From positions 1,240,001 to 1,304,000 of the forward strand of contig NZ_CP049990.1 of assembly GCF_011388195.1 (NCBI RefSeq): a stretch of DNA of 64,000 nt, in the 5' to 3' direction. The stretch is from Pusillimonas sp. DMV24BSW_D (GTDB lineage Bacteria; Pseudomonadota; Gammaproteobacteria; Burkholderiales; Burkholderiaceae_B). Of the stretch, positions 31,548 to 40,751 are shown in pieces. Each line of letters starts with the position of its first letter. The stretch's first letter is position 1. Both the position numbers and the translations under genes were made by a program. The notes under the pieces were generated by a model, which searched no databases, was not told the origin of the DNA, and saw only the letters and a program-made list of their open reading frames with translations.

Positions 31548-32774
31548 ATGTCATCCTCAGAAGTCACTTTATCCCCTGAATTAGAAGAAGATTTGCGCGT
31601 AGTTAAGCGAGGATGCGATGAGTTGCTGGTAGAAAGCGAATTTGTAAAAAAGATGGCACGCAGCCGTGAAACGGGCCGGCCATTGCGGATCAAGTTAGGC
31701 CTGGACCCCACCGCACCGGATATCCACCTGGGCCATACGGTGGTATTGAATAAACTCCGCCAGTTGCAAGACTTGGGGCACACCGTTATTTTTCTGATTG
31801 GCGACTTTACGTCCATGATTGGCGATCCCAGCGGTCGCAATGCCACCCGCCCGCCGTTAACGGCCGAGCAAATTCAGGAAAACGCCCAAACTTATTATGC
31901 CCAGGCCAGCCTGGTGCTGGATCCCGAACGCACGGAAGTTCGCTACAACTCTGAATGGTGCGATCCGTTGGGTGCGCGCGGCATGATTCAGCTTGCCTCG
32001 CGCTATACCGTGGCCCGGATGATGGAGCGAGAAGACTTCACCCGGCGGTTCAAATCGGGAATTCCCATTTCTGTGCACGAATTCCTGTACCCGCTGATGC
32101 AGGGCTATGATTCGGTGGCGTTGAAGGCAGATCTGGAATTGGGTGGCACCGATCAGAAATTCAACCTGCTGGTGGGCCGCGAGTTACAGAAGGAGTATGG
32201 GCAAGAGGCCCAATGCATTCTTACCATGCCTTTGCTGGAAGGAACCGATGGTGTAGACAAGATGTCGAAGTCCAAAGGGAACTACATTGGTATTTCCGAA
32301 TCACCCGATTCCATGTTCGGCAAACTTATGTCGATTTCCGACACCCTTATGTGGCGTTATTTTGAATTATTGTCTTTCCGCTCTGAAGACGAAATCAGTT
32401 TGTTGCAGAAACAGGTTGAAGAAGGCGCCAATCCGCGCAATATAAAGGTGATGCTCGCGCAGGAAATTGTGACCCGTTTTCACACGCAAAATGATGCGCA
32501 CGAAGCGCTCGCCCGCTTTGAGGCGCGGTTTCGAGACGGCGCCATACCCGACGATATGCCGGAAGTAAGCCTGGATGGGGCCCCCAAAGGTATTTTGAAG
32601 GTATTGCGTGAAGCCGGTTTGGTGGCATCGGGGTCAGAGGCCCAGCGCAATGTTGAGCAAGGCGGCGTGAAGGTTGAGGGGAGCCGTGTAGAAGACAAAG
32701 CATTACAGCTGAACGCCGGTACATATGTTATTCAAGTAGGTAAGCGTAAGTTCGCACGCGTTACCCTGGCTTAA
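31548..32774 (+). CDS. tyrS: tyrosyl-tRNA synthetase
   Basis: 408 residues from the ATG at 31548 ([20 protein letters not shown]). It charges tRNA-Tyr. The class I motifs are [19 protein letters not shown] (HIGH equivalent HLGH) and [15 protein letters not shown] (KMSKS). The C-terminal S4 RNA-binding domain starts near residue 340 ([20 protein letters not shown]). This is the longer TyrZ-type enzyme with a Q-H rich middle rather than the E. coli TyrS type. It is divergent from the M23 peptidase gene. Confidence 0.97.
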   Translation: MSSSEVTLSPELEEDLRVVKRGCDELLVESEFVKKMARSRETGRPLRIKLGLDPTAPDIHLGHTVVLNKLRQLQDLGHTVIFLIGDFTSMIGDPSGRNATRPPLTAEQIQENAQTYYAQASLVLDPERTEVRYNSEWCDPLGARGMIQLASRYTVARMMEREDFTRRFKSGIPISVHEFLYPLMQGYDSVALKADLELGGTDQKFNLLVGRELQKEYGQEAQCILTMPLLEGTDGVDKMSKSKGNYIGISESPDSMFGKLMSISDTLMWRYFELLSFRSEDEISLLQKQVEEGANPRNIKVMLAQEIVTRFHTQNDAHEALARFEARFRDGAIPDDMPEVSLDGAPKGILKVLREAGLVASGSEAQRNVEQGGVKVEGSRVEDKALQLNAGTYVIQVGKRKFARVTLA

Positions 32775-32807
32775 TCTGAAGCAAGGTATAAAAGCAAGGA
32801 GGTTTGC

Positions 32808-33446
32808 ATGAAACTGAGCAGCACATCATTTGCCGATCAAAAGTGGATTCCCGAGCGTTACGCCTTTTGCAAGGTCGATAGCAACGCCCCCATTGCACTT
32901 TCCGACAACGTCAATCCGCAGTTGGCGTGGGCCGATGTGCCTGAAGGGACACGTTCTTTTGTTTTAATTTGTCATGACCCCGACGTACCCAGCAAACCCG
33001 ACGACGTCAATCAGGAAGGCCGCGAAGTGCCGGCCGATTTGCCCCGCGTTGATTTCTACCATTGGGTGTTGGTGGATATTGCTTCGAACGTACGCGAAAT
33101 TAAAGAGGGGGAGTATTGCGACAGCATTACTCCGCGCGGTAAGGGCGGCCCCGTGGCGCCGAACAATACACGTCAGGGTACCAATAACTACACGCAATGG
33201 TTCGCTGAAGACCGTGACATGAATGGCGACTACTTTGGTTACGACGGCCCTTGCCCGCCCTGGAACGATGCTATTGTGCATCGTTACGTTTTTACCGTGT
33301 ACGCGCTCGATATCGAAACTGTTCCGGTTGATAACGCTTTTACCGGTCCCGACGTTCTTCAGGCCATTGAGGGCCATGTGCTTGGCAAAGCCAGCGTCAC
33401 AGGTCTGTACAGCCTGAACCCGAAGTTACGTGATGCGGCGGCTTAA
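32808..33446 (+). CDS. YbhB/YbcL-family PEBP-like protein
   Basis: 212 residues, no signal peptide. The PEBP (phosphatidylethanolamine-binding) fold is shown by NPQLAWADVPEGTRSFVLIC, the DPDVPSKPDD ligand loop (here enlarged with NQEGREVPADLPRVDFYHWV) and YDGPCPPWNDAIVHRYVFTV. Bacterial members are of unclear function; YbhB/YbcL have been linked to kinase inhibition and to innate-immune modulation in pathogens. It has a strong AAGGAGG ribosome-binding site and sits between tyrS and glyA. Confidence 0.88.
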   Translation: MKLSSTSFADQKWIPERYAFCKVDSNAPIALSDNVNPQLAWADVPEGTRSFVLICHDPDVPSKPDDVNQEGREVPADLPRVDFYHWVLVDIASNVREIKEGEYCDSITPRGKGGPVAPNNTRQGTNNYTQWFAEDRDMNGDYFGYDGPCPPWNDAIVHRYVFTVYALDIETVPVDNAFTGPDVLQAIEGHVLGKASVTGLYSLNPKLRDAAA

Positions 33447-33513
33447 AGCCAAACCACGGTACAATTTCGGCTTTTACTGATCGCAATTTATTGCGCGCCT
33501 TTAGGATTGATTC

Positions 33514-34758
33514 ATGTTTGACCGCTCCCGTACGCTTGATCAAGTTGACCCCGATTTGTGGGCCGCGATTCAGAAAGAGAATGTTCGTCAGGAACAGCAT
33601 ATCGAGCTGATCGCTTCCGAGAATTACACCAGCCCGGCCGTCATGCAGGCGCAGGGCTCGCAGCTGACCAACAAGTATGCTGAAGGCTATCCGGGCAAGC
33701 GCTATTACGGCGGTTGCGAGTATGTAGACATCGTGGAGCAAATGGCGATTGACCGCCTTAAGGCGCTGTTTGGCGCGGAAGCGGCAAACGTACAGCCCAA
33801 TTCCGGCTCGCAGGCCAACCAGGGTGTGTACATGGCGGTGCTTAAACCCGGTGATACCGTGCTGGGTATGAATTTGGCTGAAGGGGGCCATTTAACGCAT
33901 GGCTCACCGGTGAATGCGTCGGGCAAGCTGTATAACTTCATTCCTTATGGTTTGAATGAAAAAGAGGAAATCGACTACGACAAGCTGGAAGCGCTGGCCA
34001 AAGAACATAAACCCAAGTTGCTCGTTGGTGGTGCGTCGGCTTATGCTTTGCGTATCGATTTCGAGCGCATGGCGCGCATCGCACACGACAACGGTGCCTT
34101 GTTTATGGTCGACATTGCCCATTACGCTGGTTTGGTAGCCGGGGGCGCGTATCCCAACCCGTGCCCTCATGCCGACTTCGTCACCTCAACCACGCACAAA
34201 TCGCTGCGCGGCCCAAGAGGCGGCGTCATTATGATGAAGGCCGAGTACGAAAAAATCATCAATTCGGCCATTTTTCCCGGCATTCAAGGCGGTCCGCTGA
34301 TGCACGTTATTGCCGGTAAGGCAGTGGCTTTTCAGGAAGCCTTGCAACCGGAATTCAAAACGTATGCCGCCCAGGTTGTAAAGAATGCGGATGTGCTGGC
34401 GAAAACGCTGGTGGAACGTGGCCTGCGCATTGTGTCGGGCCGTACCGAAAGCCATGTCATGCTGGTTGATTTGCGTGCCAAAGGCATTACCGGCAAGCTG
34501 GCTGAAGCGGCTTTGGGCGAAGCACATATTACGGTTAACAAGAATGCCATTCCGAACGATCCGGAAAAACCTTTTGTAACCAGCGGCATTCGCTTGGGGA
34601 CACCGGCGATGACCACCCGTGGTTTCAAAGAGGCCGAAGCCGAACTCACCGGCCATTTAATTGCTGATGTGCTCGACAACCCCGAAAATGAAACCGTTAT
34701 TTCCGACGTGCGTGCCCGTGTGAACGAGCTTACCGCGCGTTTGCCGGTTTATCGTTAA
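33514..34758 (+). CDS. glyA: serine hydroxymethyltransferase
   Basis: 414 residues. It interconverts serine and glycine with tetrahydrofolate, the main source of one-carbon units. The opening [20 protein letters not shown] and the pyridoxal-phosphate lysine site [14 protein letters not shown] are diagnostic; [14 protein letters not shown] is the substrate loop. A 67-base upstream gap with a possible TACAAT -10 leads it. nrdR starts 53 bases after its stop; glyA-nrdR-rib is a common order in proteobacteria. Confidence 0.98.
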   Translation: MFDRSRTLDQVDPDLWAAIQKENVRQEQHIELIASENYTSPAVMQAQGSQLTNKYAEGYPGKRYYGGCEYVDIVEQMAIDRLKALFGAEAANVQPNSGSQANQGVYMAVLKPGDTVLGMNLAEGGHLTHGSPVNASGKLYNFIPYGLNEKEEIDYDKLEALAKEHKPKLLVGGASAYALRIDFERMARIAHDNGALFMVDIAHYAGLVAGGAYPNPCPHADFVTSTTHKSLRGPRGGVIMMKAEYEKIINSAIFPGIQGGPLMHVIAGKAVAFQEALQPEFKTYAAQVVKNADVLAKTLVERGLRIVSGRTESHVMLVDLRAKGITGKLAEAALGEAHITVNKNAIPNDPEKPFVTSGIRLGTPAMTTRGFKEAEAELTGHLIADVLDNPENETVISDVRARVNELTARLPVYR

Positions 34759-34811
34759 ATCTTATTAAGGAAAGGTCGGCTTGTTGCGGGTAGGGCAAGT
34801 CGTTACACACC

Positions 34812-35261
34812 ATGAAATGCCCGTTCTGTCACAGCGCCGACACACAGGTTATTGACTCCCGTGTTTCGGAAGAAGGCGACACCATTCGTCGGCGTCGCCG
34901 TTGTTCGGCCTGTGACCGTCGTTTTACCACTTATGAGCGGGTGGAACTCACCATGCCGGCTGTTGTTAAACGCAATGGTACGCGGTCGGAGTTCGATCTT
35001 GACAAGCTGCGGGCCAGTTTGAAGCTGGCGTTACGCAAACGGCCGGTTAGCACCGAACAGGTAGATGCCGCAGTTGCACGTATTGAAGAGTCTTTGCTAA
35101 CCAGTGGTAAACGCGAGGTGCCTTCAGGCTTTGTAGGTGAACTGGTCATGAATGAACTGATTAAATTAGACCAGGTTGCTTATGTACGCTTTGCGTCGGT
35201 GTACAAAAGCTTTGAAGACATTAACGAGTTCGTAAAAGCCATTGATGAAATCAAAGGCTAA
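34812..35261 (+). CDS. nrdR: transcriptional repressor of ribonucleotide reductase genes
   Basis: 149 residues, full length. The N-terminal zinc ribbon has Cys 3, 6, 31 and 34 (MKCPFCHS and [16 protein letters not shown]), which binds DNA. Residues about 49-139 are an ATP-cone ([20 protein letters not shown]) that senses ATP/dATP. NrdR binds paired NrdR boxes; two clear boxes lie before nrdA in this same window (16758-16804). It sits between glyA and ribD. Confidence 0.98.
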   Translation: MKCPFCHSADTQVIDSRVSEEGDTIRRRRRCSACDRRFTTYERVELTMPAVVKRNGTRSEFDLDKLRASLKLALRKRPVSTEQVDAAVARIEESLLTSGKREVPSGFVGELVMNELIKLDQVAYVRFASVYKSFEDINEFVKAIDEIKG

Positions 35262-35281
35262 TTCCGGTACCGTCTTGCACT

Positions 35282-36454
35282 ATGGTTGAGCCTTCCCTTA
35301 CCGTACATCAGGCCCCCGCCGGCGCCGACGACGCCTATTGGATGCGGCTGGCTATTGAGCTAAGCCGTGAAGTGTTGTACTTAACCGCCCCCAATCCGCG
35401 TGTGGCGTGTTTAATTGTTAAAGACAATCAGTTGCTTGCTGCGGGTGTGACGCAGCAGGCCGGTGGACCCCATGCAGAGGTCATGGCGTTGCGTCAGGCG
35501 CAAACACGCGGGCACAGCGTGGCCGGCACCACTATTTACGTTACGCTGGAACCCTGCAGTCATTATGGTCGTACCCCGCCTTGTGTCGATGCGCTTATTC
35601 AGGCTCAACCGGCGCGCGTGGTTGTGGCCATGCCCGACCCCAACCCGCTGGTGGCGGGACAGGGCTTTGGTCGCTTGCGTGAAGCGGGCATACAGGTGCA
35701 AGCGCCTATATGCGTAGAACGGGCACTTGAAGTGAACCCAGGGTTCGTCTCGCGTATGACGCGCAAGACGCCTTGGGTATGGTTGAAGTCGGCCGTCTCG
35801 ATAGACGGGCAAATTGCTTTGGCCAACGGATTGTCGCAATGGATTACCGGGCCGCAGGCACGGGCCGACGGCCACCATTGGCGTGCGCGAAGTAGCGTGG
35901 TGTTAACCGGCTTGCGCACCGTGCTGGCTGACGACCCGCAAATGACAGTGCGCGCTGTTGAAACCCCACGTCAACCCATACGCGCGGTTGTGGATACCCG
36001 TTTCGAAATACCCGAAACGGCCCGTATTCTGAACGGTTCACCCACCTGGATTTTTACGTGTGACCACGATGCCGACAAGGCGCAGCGTTTAGCCGAGCGG
36101 CAAGTGCAAACTGTTGTGATGCCCGAGCGTGACGGCCGTGTCGATTTGGCCGCTGTGCTGCAATGGATGGGGCATAACGACGTGAATGAAGTGCATGTGG
36201 AAGGGGGTGCCAGTTTGCATGGTGCGTTGCTGGAAGCCGGGTTGGTTGATGAGTTGCTGGTGTACATGGCACCTAAAATTCTGGGGGCCGGACGGGGAAT
36301 GTTCACCATTCCCATGCGTCAATCGTTAACCGATCAAGATGATTTCCGATTTGTAGAGCAGGCGGTGCTGGGTGACGACATCCGTCTGCGCTTGCGACAC
36401 CAGGGACACTGGCAGGCCTTGGTGCATAGCGTTTCCCAAGTGCCACAAACTTAA
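35282..36454 (+). CDS. ribD: bifunctional riboflavin deaminase/reductase
   Basis: 390 residues. RibD deaminates the GTP-derived pyrimidine and then reduces its ribosyl group in riboflavin synthesis. The N-terminal deaminase has zinc ligands in GGPHAEVMALRQA and LEPCSHYGRTPPCVDAL. The C-terminal reductase (about 165-390) has WVWLKSAVSIDGQIALANG and NEVHVEGGASLHGALLEAGL for NADPH and substrate. It begins 20 bases after nrdR and is followed by ribE after 52 bases. I see no FMN riboswitch upstream. Confidence 0.97.
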   Translation: MVEPSLTVHQAPAGADDAYWMRLAIELSREVLYLTAPNPRVACLIVKDNQLLAAGVTQQAGGPHAEVMALRQAQTRGHSVAGTTIYVTLEPCSHYGRTPPCVDALIQAQPARVVVAMPDPNPLVAGQGFGRLREAGIQVQAPICVERALEVNPGFVSRMTRKTPWVWLKSAVSIDGQIALANGLSQWITGPQARADGHHWRARSSVVLTGLRTVLADDPQMTVRAVETPRQPIRAVVDTRFEIPETARILNGSPTWIFTCDHDADKAQRLAERQVQTVVMPERDGRVDLAAVLQWMGHNDVNEVHVEGGASLHGALLEAGLVDELLVYMAPKILGAGRGMFTIPMRQSLTDQDDFRFVEQAVLGDDIRLRLRHQGHWQALVHSVSQVPQT

Positions 36455-36506
36455 ATTAACCGAAGAGCTAACAACACAGTTTCGTTAGCAGGTAACAGGA
36501 GTAGTT

Positions 36507-37133
36507 ATGTTTACAGGCATTGTGGCTGCTGTTGGGGCCATTACGAAAGTAACCCCATTGCAGGAAGGTAATGAGAATGCCGGTGTACGGTTAACCATTG
36601 CGACCGGCGGCTTGCCGCTGCAAGACACCAAGCTGGGCGATTCGATTGCCATTCAAGGCGCCTGCATGACGGTGGTGTCTTTCGCCGAGAGTAGCTTCGA
36701 CGTAGATGTGTCTCGTGAAAGTTTGAATAAAACAGCCGGGCTGGACAAACCGGGTGAAGTGAACCTGGAACATGCCCTGCGCGTGGGCGATTCGTTGGAC
36801 GGCCACCTAGTGTCCGGCCATGTAGACGGCCTGGGCACTGTGGCAAAGTTTTCCCCGGTAGGGGAGTCGTGGGACTTGCGCATTGACGTACCCCCGCACC
36901 TGGCAAAGTATTTAGCCTATAAAGGTTCAATTACCGTTAACGGCGTCAGCTTAACGGTAAACAGCGTGCAAGACGACGCCCAGGGCGGGTGCCAGATCAG
37001 TATTAATTTAATTCCGCACACGGTACAGGTCACCACTTTAAAGCACTTGAAACCGGGCCACTCGGTGAACCTGGAAGTGGATACCATTGCCCGTTATGTT
37101 GAGCGGATGCTAAGCGTTCAGAAGGCCGGCTGA
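36507..37133 (+). CDS. ribE: riboflavin synthase (alpha chain)
   Basis: 208 residues. It dismutates two 6,7-dimethyl-8-ribityllumazine molecules to riboflavin. Two lumazine-binding repeats are visible: MFTGIVAAVGAITKV with GDSIAIQGACMTVV, and GHLVSGHVDGLGTVAKF with GSITVNGVSLTVNSV. The N-terminal MFTGIV is invariant in the family. In related genomes ribBA and ribH often follow; here tRNA-Ser and the accessory catabolic region follow instead. Confidence 0.97.
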   Translation: MFTGIVAAVGAITKVTPLQEGNENAGVRLTIATGGLPLQDTKLGDSIAIQGACMTVVSFAESSFDVDVSRESLNKTAGLDKPGEVNLEHALRVGDSLDGHLVSGHVDGLGTVAKFSPVGESWDLRIDVPPHLAKYLAYKGSITVNGVSLTVNSVQDDAQGGCQISINLIPHTVQVTTLKHLKPGHSVNLEVDTIARYVERMLSVQKAG

Positions 37134-37153
37134 TGCAGCAGAAGCCATTTTTC

Positions 37154-37162
37154 TGTTAGAAT
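37154..37162 (+). promoter_or_regulatory. possible promoter of tRNA-Ser
   Basis: An extended -10 element TGT-TAGAAT lies about 35 bases before the mature tRNA 5' end, in the short gap after ribE. The -35 region is poor, so read-through from ribE may also contribute. Confidence 0.4.
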
Positions 37163-37196
37163 GGCGGACTTCACTTTGGTGGTTGATAGTGAAAAA

Positions 37197-37287
37197 GGAC
37201 AGGTGGCCGAGTGGTTGAAGGCGCACGCCTGGAAAGCGTGTATACGTTCAAAGCGTATCGGGGGTTCGAATCCCCCTCTGTCCGCCA
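37197..37287 (+). tRNA. tRNA-Ser, anticodon GGA
   Basis: The 91-base sequence folds as a class II tRNA: acceptor stem GGACAGG with TCTGTCC, discriminator G and an encoded CCA; a D arm around GCCGAGTGGTTGAAGGC; an anticodon stem CACGC/GCGTG with loop CTGGAAA, giving anticodon GGA for UCC/UCU codons; a long variable arm (TATACG...CGTATC) typical of serine tRNAs; and a T arm GGGGG-TTCGAAT-CCCCC. It is followed at once by a strong terminator and then by the accessory catabolic region. Confidence 0.97.
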
Positions 37288-37293
37288 GGATGC

Positions 37294-37328
37294 AAGCCCT
37301 TGGTTCTTTGGAACCAAGGGCTTTTTTT
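37294..37328 (+). terminator. terminator after tRNA-Ser
   Basis: AAGCCCTTGGTT and AACCAAGGGCTT form a 12-base perfect stem with a six-base loop, followed by a T-run. It also separates the tRNA from the convergent TRAP operon. Confidence 0.92.
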
Positions 37329-37358
37329 ATCCTACCTATAGGCTGGGCTGTTCCCACC

Positions 37359-38651
37359 CTAAAACCAGCGCAGCAGAAACACGCCGATAATAGGGAACGC
37401 AATAAATACGCCAACCCCGACCATATTTGCCGCCACGAAAGGCATGCTGCCTTTGAAAATCGTGCGAATTGGTACATCCGGATTCATCGTTTTCACCGTG
37501 AAAACATTCATGCCGACCGGAGGTGTTAACAGGCCGATTTCAATCATCATCACCACAAAAATACCAAACCAAATCGGGTGGATGCCGACAGACGTTGCAA
37601 TGGCATGAAAAATAGGCGCAGTCAGAATCAGCAGACTCAGGCTTTCCATTAGTGCACCCAATACCAGGTAGATCACCATCATCATCAACAGCAATCCAAG
37701 CGTGCCCATATTCTGTTGCTGAAGCATGTCGATCAACGCTGCGGTAAGGCCGGATAACGTGATGAAGTTTGCGAACACGAATGCACCGAACACAATGGTG
37801 AAGATCATCGCGGTGGTACGGGCCGTGTCTTTCAGGCATTCGAACAGGGTCGGCCAGGTCATTTTGCGTCTGAGCAAGCCGATTAATAAGGCGCCGCTTG
37901 CCCCGATACCGGCCGATTCGGTTGCCGTGAAAATCCCGGCGTACAAACCACCAATAATAGCGACGAACAATACAAGAACCATCCACACACTTTTCAACGA
38001 CGCGAACCGTTCTTGCCAGCTTTTGCGCTCTCCGGTGGGCCCCCATTCCGGACGCAGCGTAACAACGCCGACAACCGCAATAACAAACAGCAGAGCCAGC
38101 ATCAGGCCTGGCACAATGGCGGCAATAAACAGCTGCCGAATGTCGGTGTTGGTTAACAGCCCGTAAACCACCAACGGTACAGAAGGCGGTATTAAAACGC
38201 CAAGCACGCCCGCCGAGGCGACGGAGCCGCACGACAGCGCATCGTGGTAACCCAGGCGGCGCATGGGAGGAATAGCTACCTTGCTCATGGTGGCGGCCGT
38301 GGCAATAGAGCTGCCCGAGATCGCAGCGAATATCGCGCACGCTGCAACCGTTGCATGCGCCAAACCGCCTCGAAGATGACCTAGCCAGGCATTGGCCGCT
38401 TTGTACAAATCTTCCGACAGGTCCGACTTGTGTACGAACAAGCCCATTAAAATAAACATGGGCAGAACGGCCATGCCGTCGTTGGCAGATGCATCGACAA
38501 CCTGTTGTGCCAGCATGGAATAAGCCGACTCGAAGCTGCCGCGCAGCAGCGCAAAGCCAACCGTGCCAACGATTAACATTGCGAAAGCAAGCGGTACCCC
38601 CGCGAACGCCAACAAAAACAGGATGCCGAAGCCAATCAGAGATGCAATCAT
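37359..38651 (-). CDS. TRAP transporter large permease (DctM type)
   Basis: 430 residues with about 12 membrane helices. DctM is the ion-coupled translocation subunit of TRAP transporters. Family stretches include GIPLAFA-like VPLAFAMLIVGTVGF at the start, LPMFILMGLFVHKSDLSEDL, AISGSSIATAATMSKVAIPP, GVLGVLIPPSVPLVVYGLLT and LLTPPVGMNVFTVKTMNPDV. Its ATG overlaps the stop of the small permease gene (ATGA), so the two are coupled. It is the last gene of the leftward operon sulfatase-cupin-dctP-dctQ-dctM. Confidence 0.95.
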   Translation of the reverse strand: MIASLIGFGILFLLAFAGVPLAFAMLIVGTVGFALLRGSFESAYSMLAQQVVDASANDGMAVLPMFILMGLFVHKSDLSEDLYKAANAWLGHLRGGLAHATVAACAIFAAISGSSIATAATMSKVAIPPMRRLGYHDALSCGSVASAGVLGVLIPPSVPLVVYGLLTNTDIRQLFIAAIVPGLMLALLFVIAVVGVVTLRPEWGPTGERKSWQERFASLKSVWMVLVLFVAIIGGLYAGIFTATESAGIGASGALLIGLLRRKMTWPTLFECLKDTARTTAMIFTIVFGAFVFANFITLSGLTAALIDMLQQQNMGTLGLLLMMMVIYLVLGALMESLSLLILTAPIFHAIATSVGIHPIWFGIFVVMMIEIGLLTPPVGMNVFTVKTMNPDVPIRTIFKGSMPFVAANMVGVGVFIAFPIIGVFLLRWF

Positions 38652-39151
38652 TGGGGGACCTCCGTTGGCGTTGCGACGGCCCGCATGGCTTCAATGGTGC
38701 GCACGCCGGCAACGACAACGGACACCGCCGAGAAAATCGACATTGCATAGGCCAGAGGCGCCATGTTTAAGTCGAGTACGATTGTTGCGGTGTTGTTTCC
38801 TGCGTATTCACCGGCCTGTACCCACAATCGCCAGGCGATAACAGCCAGCGCAACGCCACTAAGCAGTTCAGCCGGCACTTGTAAACAGGCTTTCCTGCGG
38901 TTGCTGACACCACTGGTAAAAAGGTCAACGGTTATGTGGCCACCGGCGTGGGTCACCAGCGGCAGGGCGGTAAAAATGGCCATTGCCATCGCGAACTGGA
39001 TCATTTCCGAAGCGCCCGGAATCGGATGAGCGAAAACATATCGGGCAAATACGTCGGAAAACGTCAGTACAACAATTAATGCCAAAGGCAATGCACTGAC
39101 GTAACCCAAGACGCGAGCAAAATAGCTGAAACCAAATGCTCTTGTAGTCAT
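38648..39151 (-). CDS. TRAP transporter small permease (DctQ type)
   Basis: 167 residues, four membrane helices. The DctQ signature is around FSDVFARYVFAHPIPGASEM and HAGGHITVDLF. DctQ supports DctM and the binding protein at the inner membrane. It starts 17 bases after the dctP stop and overlaps dctM by four bases. It is only distantly like the DctQ at 53727-54191. Confidence 0.92.
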   Translation of the reverse strand: MTTRAFGFSYFARVLGYVSALPLALIVVLTFSDVFARYVFAHPIPGASEMIQFAMAMAIFTALPLVTHAGGHITVDLFTSGVSNRRKACLQVPAELLSGVALAVIAWRLWVQAGEYAGNNTATIVLDLNMAPLAYAMSIFSAVSVVVAGVRTIEAMRAVATPTEVPQ

Positions 39152-39168
39152 GGTCGTATCCGGTAGGT

Positions 39169-40188
39169 TTACTGCGCGTTCGCTTTGGCTTCCTGCTCGT
39201 AGAACTTAAGCGCAGCCTCACCGTCGACGTCCAGCTCAGCGGCTGCCGTTATCCAGTCACCGCGCAACTTCTTGCCGTACGTACGAAAAGCAGTCATCAG
39301 GCTTTCGTCTGCTTCCATGAACGGTACGCCTTGGTTTGCAACATCTTTGCGTAACTGGGCTTCCAGTTGGTCAATGGCTTCCAGACGAGCGGCAAAAGCC
39401 TCGCCGGATAAGTCCATGACAATCTTGCGATCGGCCTCGGAAATGGCTTGCCAGCGTTTTTTGTTGACGAACAACGCGAAGCTGGGCGCCGACATTTGCC
39501 CCGGTATGTCGGTAACGGCTTTGGCGTATTGGGCGGTATGGAATGCGGTGGCGCTATAGAGCGGATAGCCCGCAAACGCGTCGACCGTGCCACCCGAGAT
39601 AATTTCGTAACTGCGGGCGGCCGGCGCAACCACGACTCCCGCGCCTGTTTTGGTTAGCATGTCGGCGACATTACCGGCAACAGAATAAATTTTGATGCCG
39701 TCAAGGTCGGCCGTGGACTTGACGGGGTCACTCATTCCGTAAATAGGCCCGCCCGGAAAAGTGAAAAGCGACAGCAACTGAACGTCTTTATATTCGTTGG
39801 CCTTGGCAAAGTATTTTTCGTAGGTGCGCCATAGGGCAATGGAGCTGCCCTTCGCATTAACATTAATGAATGGCAGATGCGCGATTTGGGAAAGCTTTAC
39901 CCTGCCTTGCAGAAAGCCGTGGTACATGTAGGCGCCGTCAAAAACCCCTTTTTCAACCGCATCCATCTGCGCCTGAGGTGAGGCCATACTGGCCGGGGCG
40001 AATTCAATTTTGACACGCCCATCGGTTGCCTTGATGACGTCCTCCGCCCAAGGTTTCAACACCAGGGTGTTGAATGGGTCTTGCGGCGCCATGAACATAT
40101 TAAACAGCAGTTTGGTTTCCGCTTGAGCGGCCGTTCCGACAGCGGCGAGTGCCAGCACGCCTGCACCCAGCAAGTTCTTGATATTCAT
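39169..40188 (-). CDS. TRAP transporter solute-binding protein (DctP type), first operon
   Basis: 339 residues from the ATG at 40188, which has AAGGAG before it. A Sec signal (MNIKNLLGAGVLALAAVGTA, cleaved after AQA) sends it to the periplasm. Family features are ETKLLFNMFMAPQDPFNTLV, MDAVEKGVFDGAYMYHGFLQ and SVAGNVADMLTKTGAGVV. The strap-region Arg that usually binds a carboxylate (KMR in many DctPs) is not obvious; KIYSV occupies the place, hinting at a different ligand. It belongs with the adjoining dctQM. The 46-base gap to the cupin gene contains no hairpin. Confidence 0.9.
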   Translation of the reverse strand: MNIKNLLGAGVLALAAVGTAAQAETKLLFNMFMAPQDPFNTLVLKPWAEDVIKATDGRVKIEFAPASMASPQAQMDAVEKGVFDGAYMYHGFLQGRVKLSQIAHLPFINVNAKGSSIALWRTYEKYFAKANEYKDVQLLSLFTFPGGPIYGMSDPVKSTADLDGIKIYSVAGNVADMLTKTGAGVVVAPAARSYEIISGGTVDAFAGYPLYSATAFHTAQYAKAVTDIPGQMSAPSFALFVNKKRWQAISEADRKIVMDLSGEAFAARLEAIDQLEAQLRKDVANQGVPFMEADESLMTAFRTYGKKLRGDWITAAAELDVDGEAALKFYEQEAKANAQ

Positions 40189-40234
40189 GATTTGTCTCCT
40201 TTGGTGTTTGTAGATTTTGAAACTGCTTTGGCAG

Positions 40235-40735
40235 TTATTCGGCAGGGTTTTGCTCTGCTCTTGTTTTGGCAGCCGACGAGACAGGCGGCGCGAATATAAC
40301 GTCGTAGTCACGCGCGATTCGAGTCGCCTCTGCCGGGTTGGTTACGTTGTGCAGCCGCTGATACAGCTCTAGCAATTTTCCGGCCGGGGCGGCCCAGAAC
40401 AGGGCTGTGACGGCTTCGCCTGAGTTATTAAAGAAGGCATGGGGCAAGCCTCGTGGCATGCGCACCAGGTCACCACTGGAGGCTGTTCTTTTTTTGCCGT
40501 CCAAAAGCAGGTCGATACGGCCGTCAATAACAAAAATATATTCGTCCTGAAACGGGTGCGTATGCGGTGGAACAAACGTTTCAATGGGAAACGTTGCATG
40601 CCACGCGATGCTCTCTTCACTCACTTGTTTAGGTACATAAACTTGTCCCATTACATTCCAGGCCACACCATCCAGGCCAACATTGGCCGGGGTGATATCG
40701 GGGATTTCAAGGGTGGTGGATGAAGTCTCAATCAT
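40235..40735 (-). CDS. cupin-domain protein in sulfatase-TRAP operon
   Basis: 166 residues, no signal peptide. A single cupin barrel with likely metal ligands: HTHPFQDEYIFVIDG (two His and Glu) and MPRGLPHAFFN (His of the second motif). Cupins of this type include dioxygenases, isomerases and sensors, and the sequence does not choose between them. It lies 16 bases after the sulfatase stop, in the same leftward operon as a TRAP transporter, so it probably acts on the imported compound or its desulfated product. Confidence 0.8.
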   Translation of the reverse strand: MIETSSTTLEIPDITPANVGLDGVAWNVMGQVYVPKQVSEESIAWHATFPIETFVPPHTHPFQDEYIFVIDGRIDLLLDGKKRTASSGDLVRMPRGLPHAFFNNSGEAVTALFWAAPAGKLLELYQRLHNVTNPAEATRIARDYDVIFAPPVSSAAKTRAEQNPAE

Positions 40736-40751
40736 GATGAATGGCTCCTGG

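Noticed and set aside
35262-35281. FMN riboswitch before ribD
   Set aside because: Only 20 bases separate nrdR and ribD; there is no room for the conserved RFN fold and no matching sequence in nrdR.
37540-38748. Leftward frame of 402 codons overlapping dctM in another frame
   Set aside because: dctM in the other frame is a textbook TRAP permease; this frame gives a Cys/Arg-rich protein with no domain.
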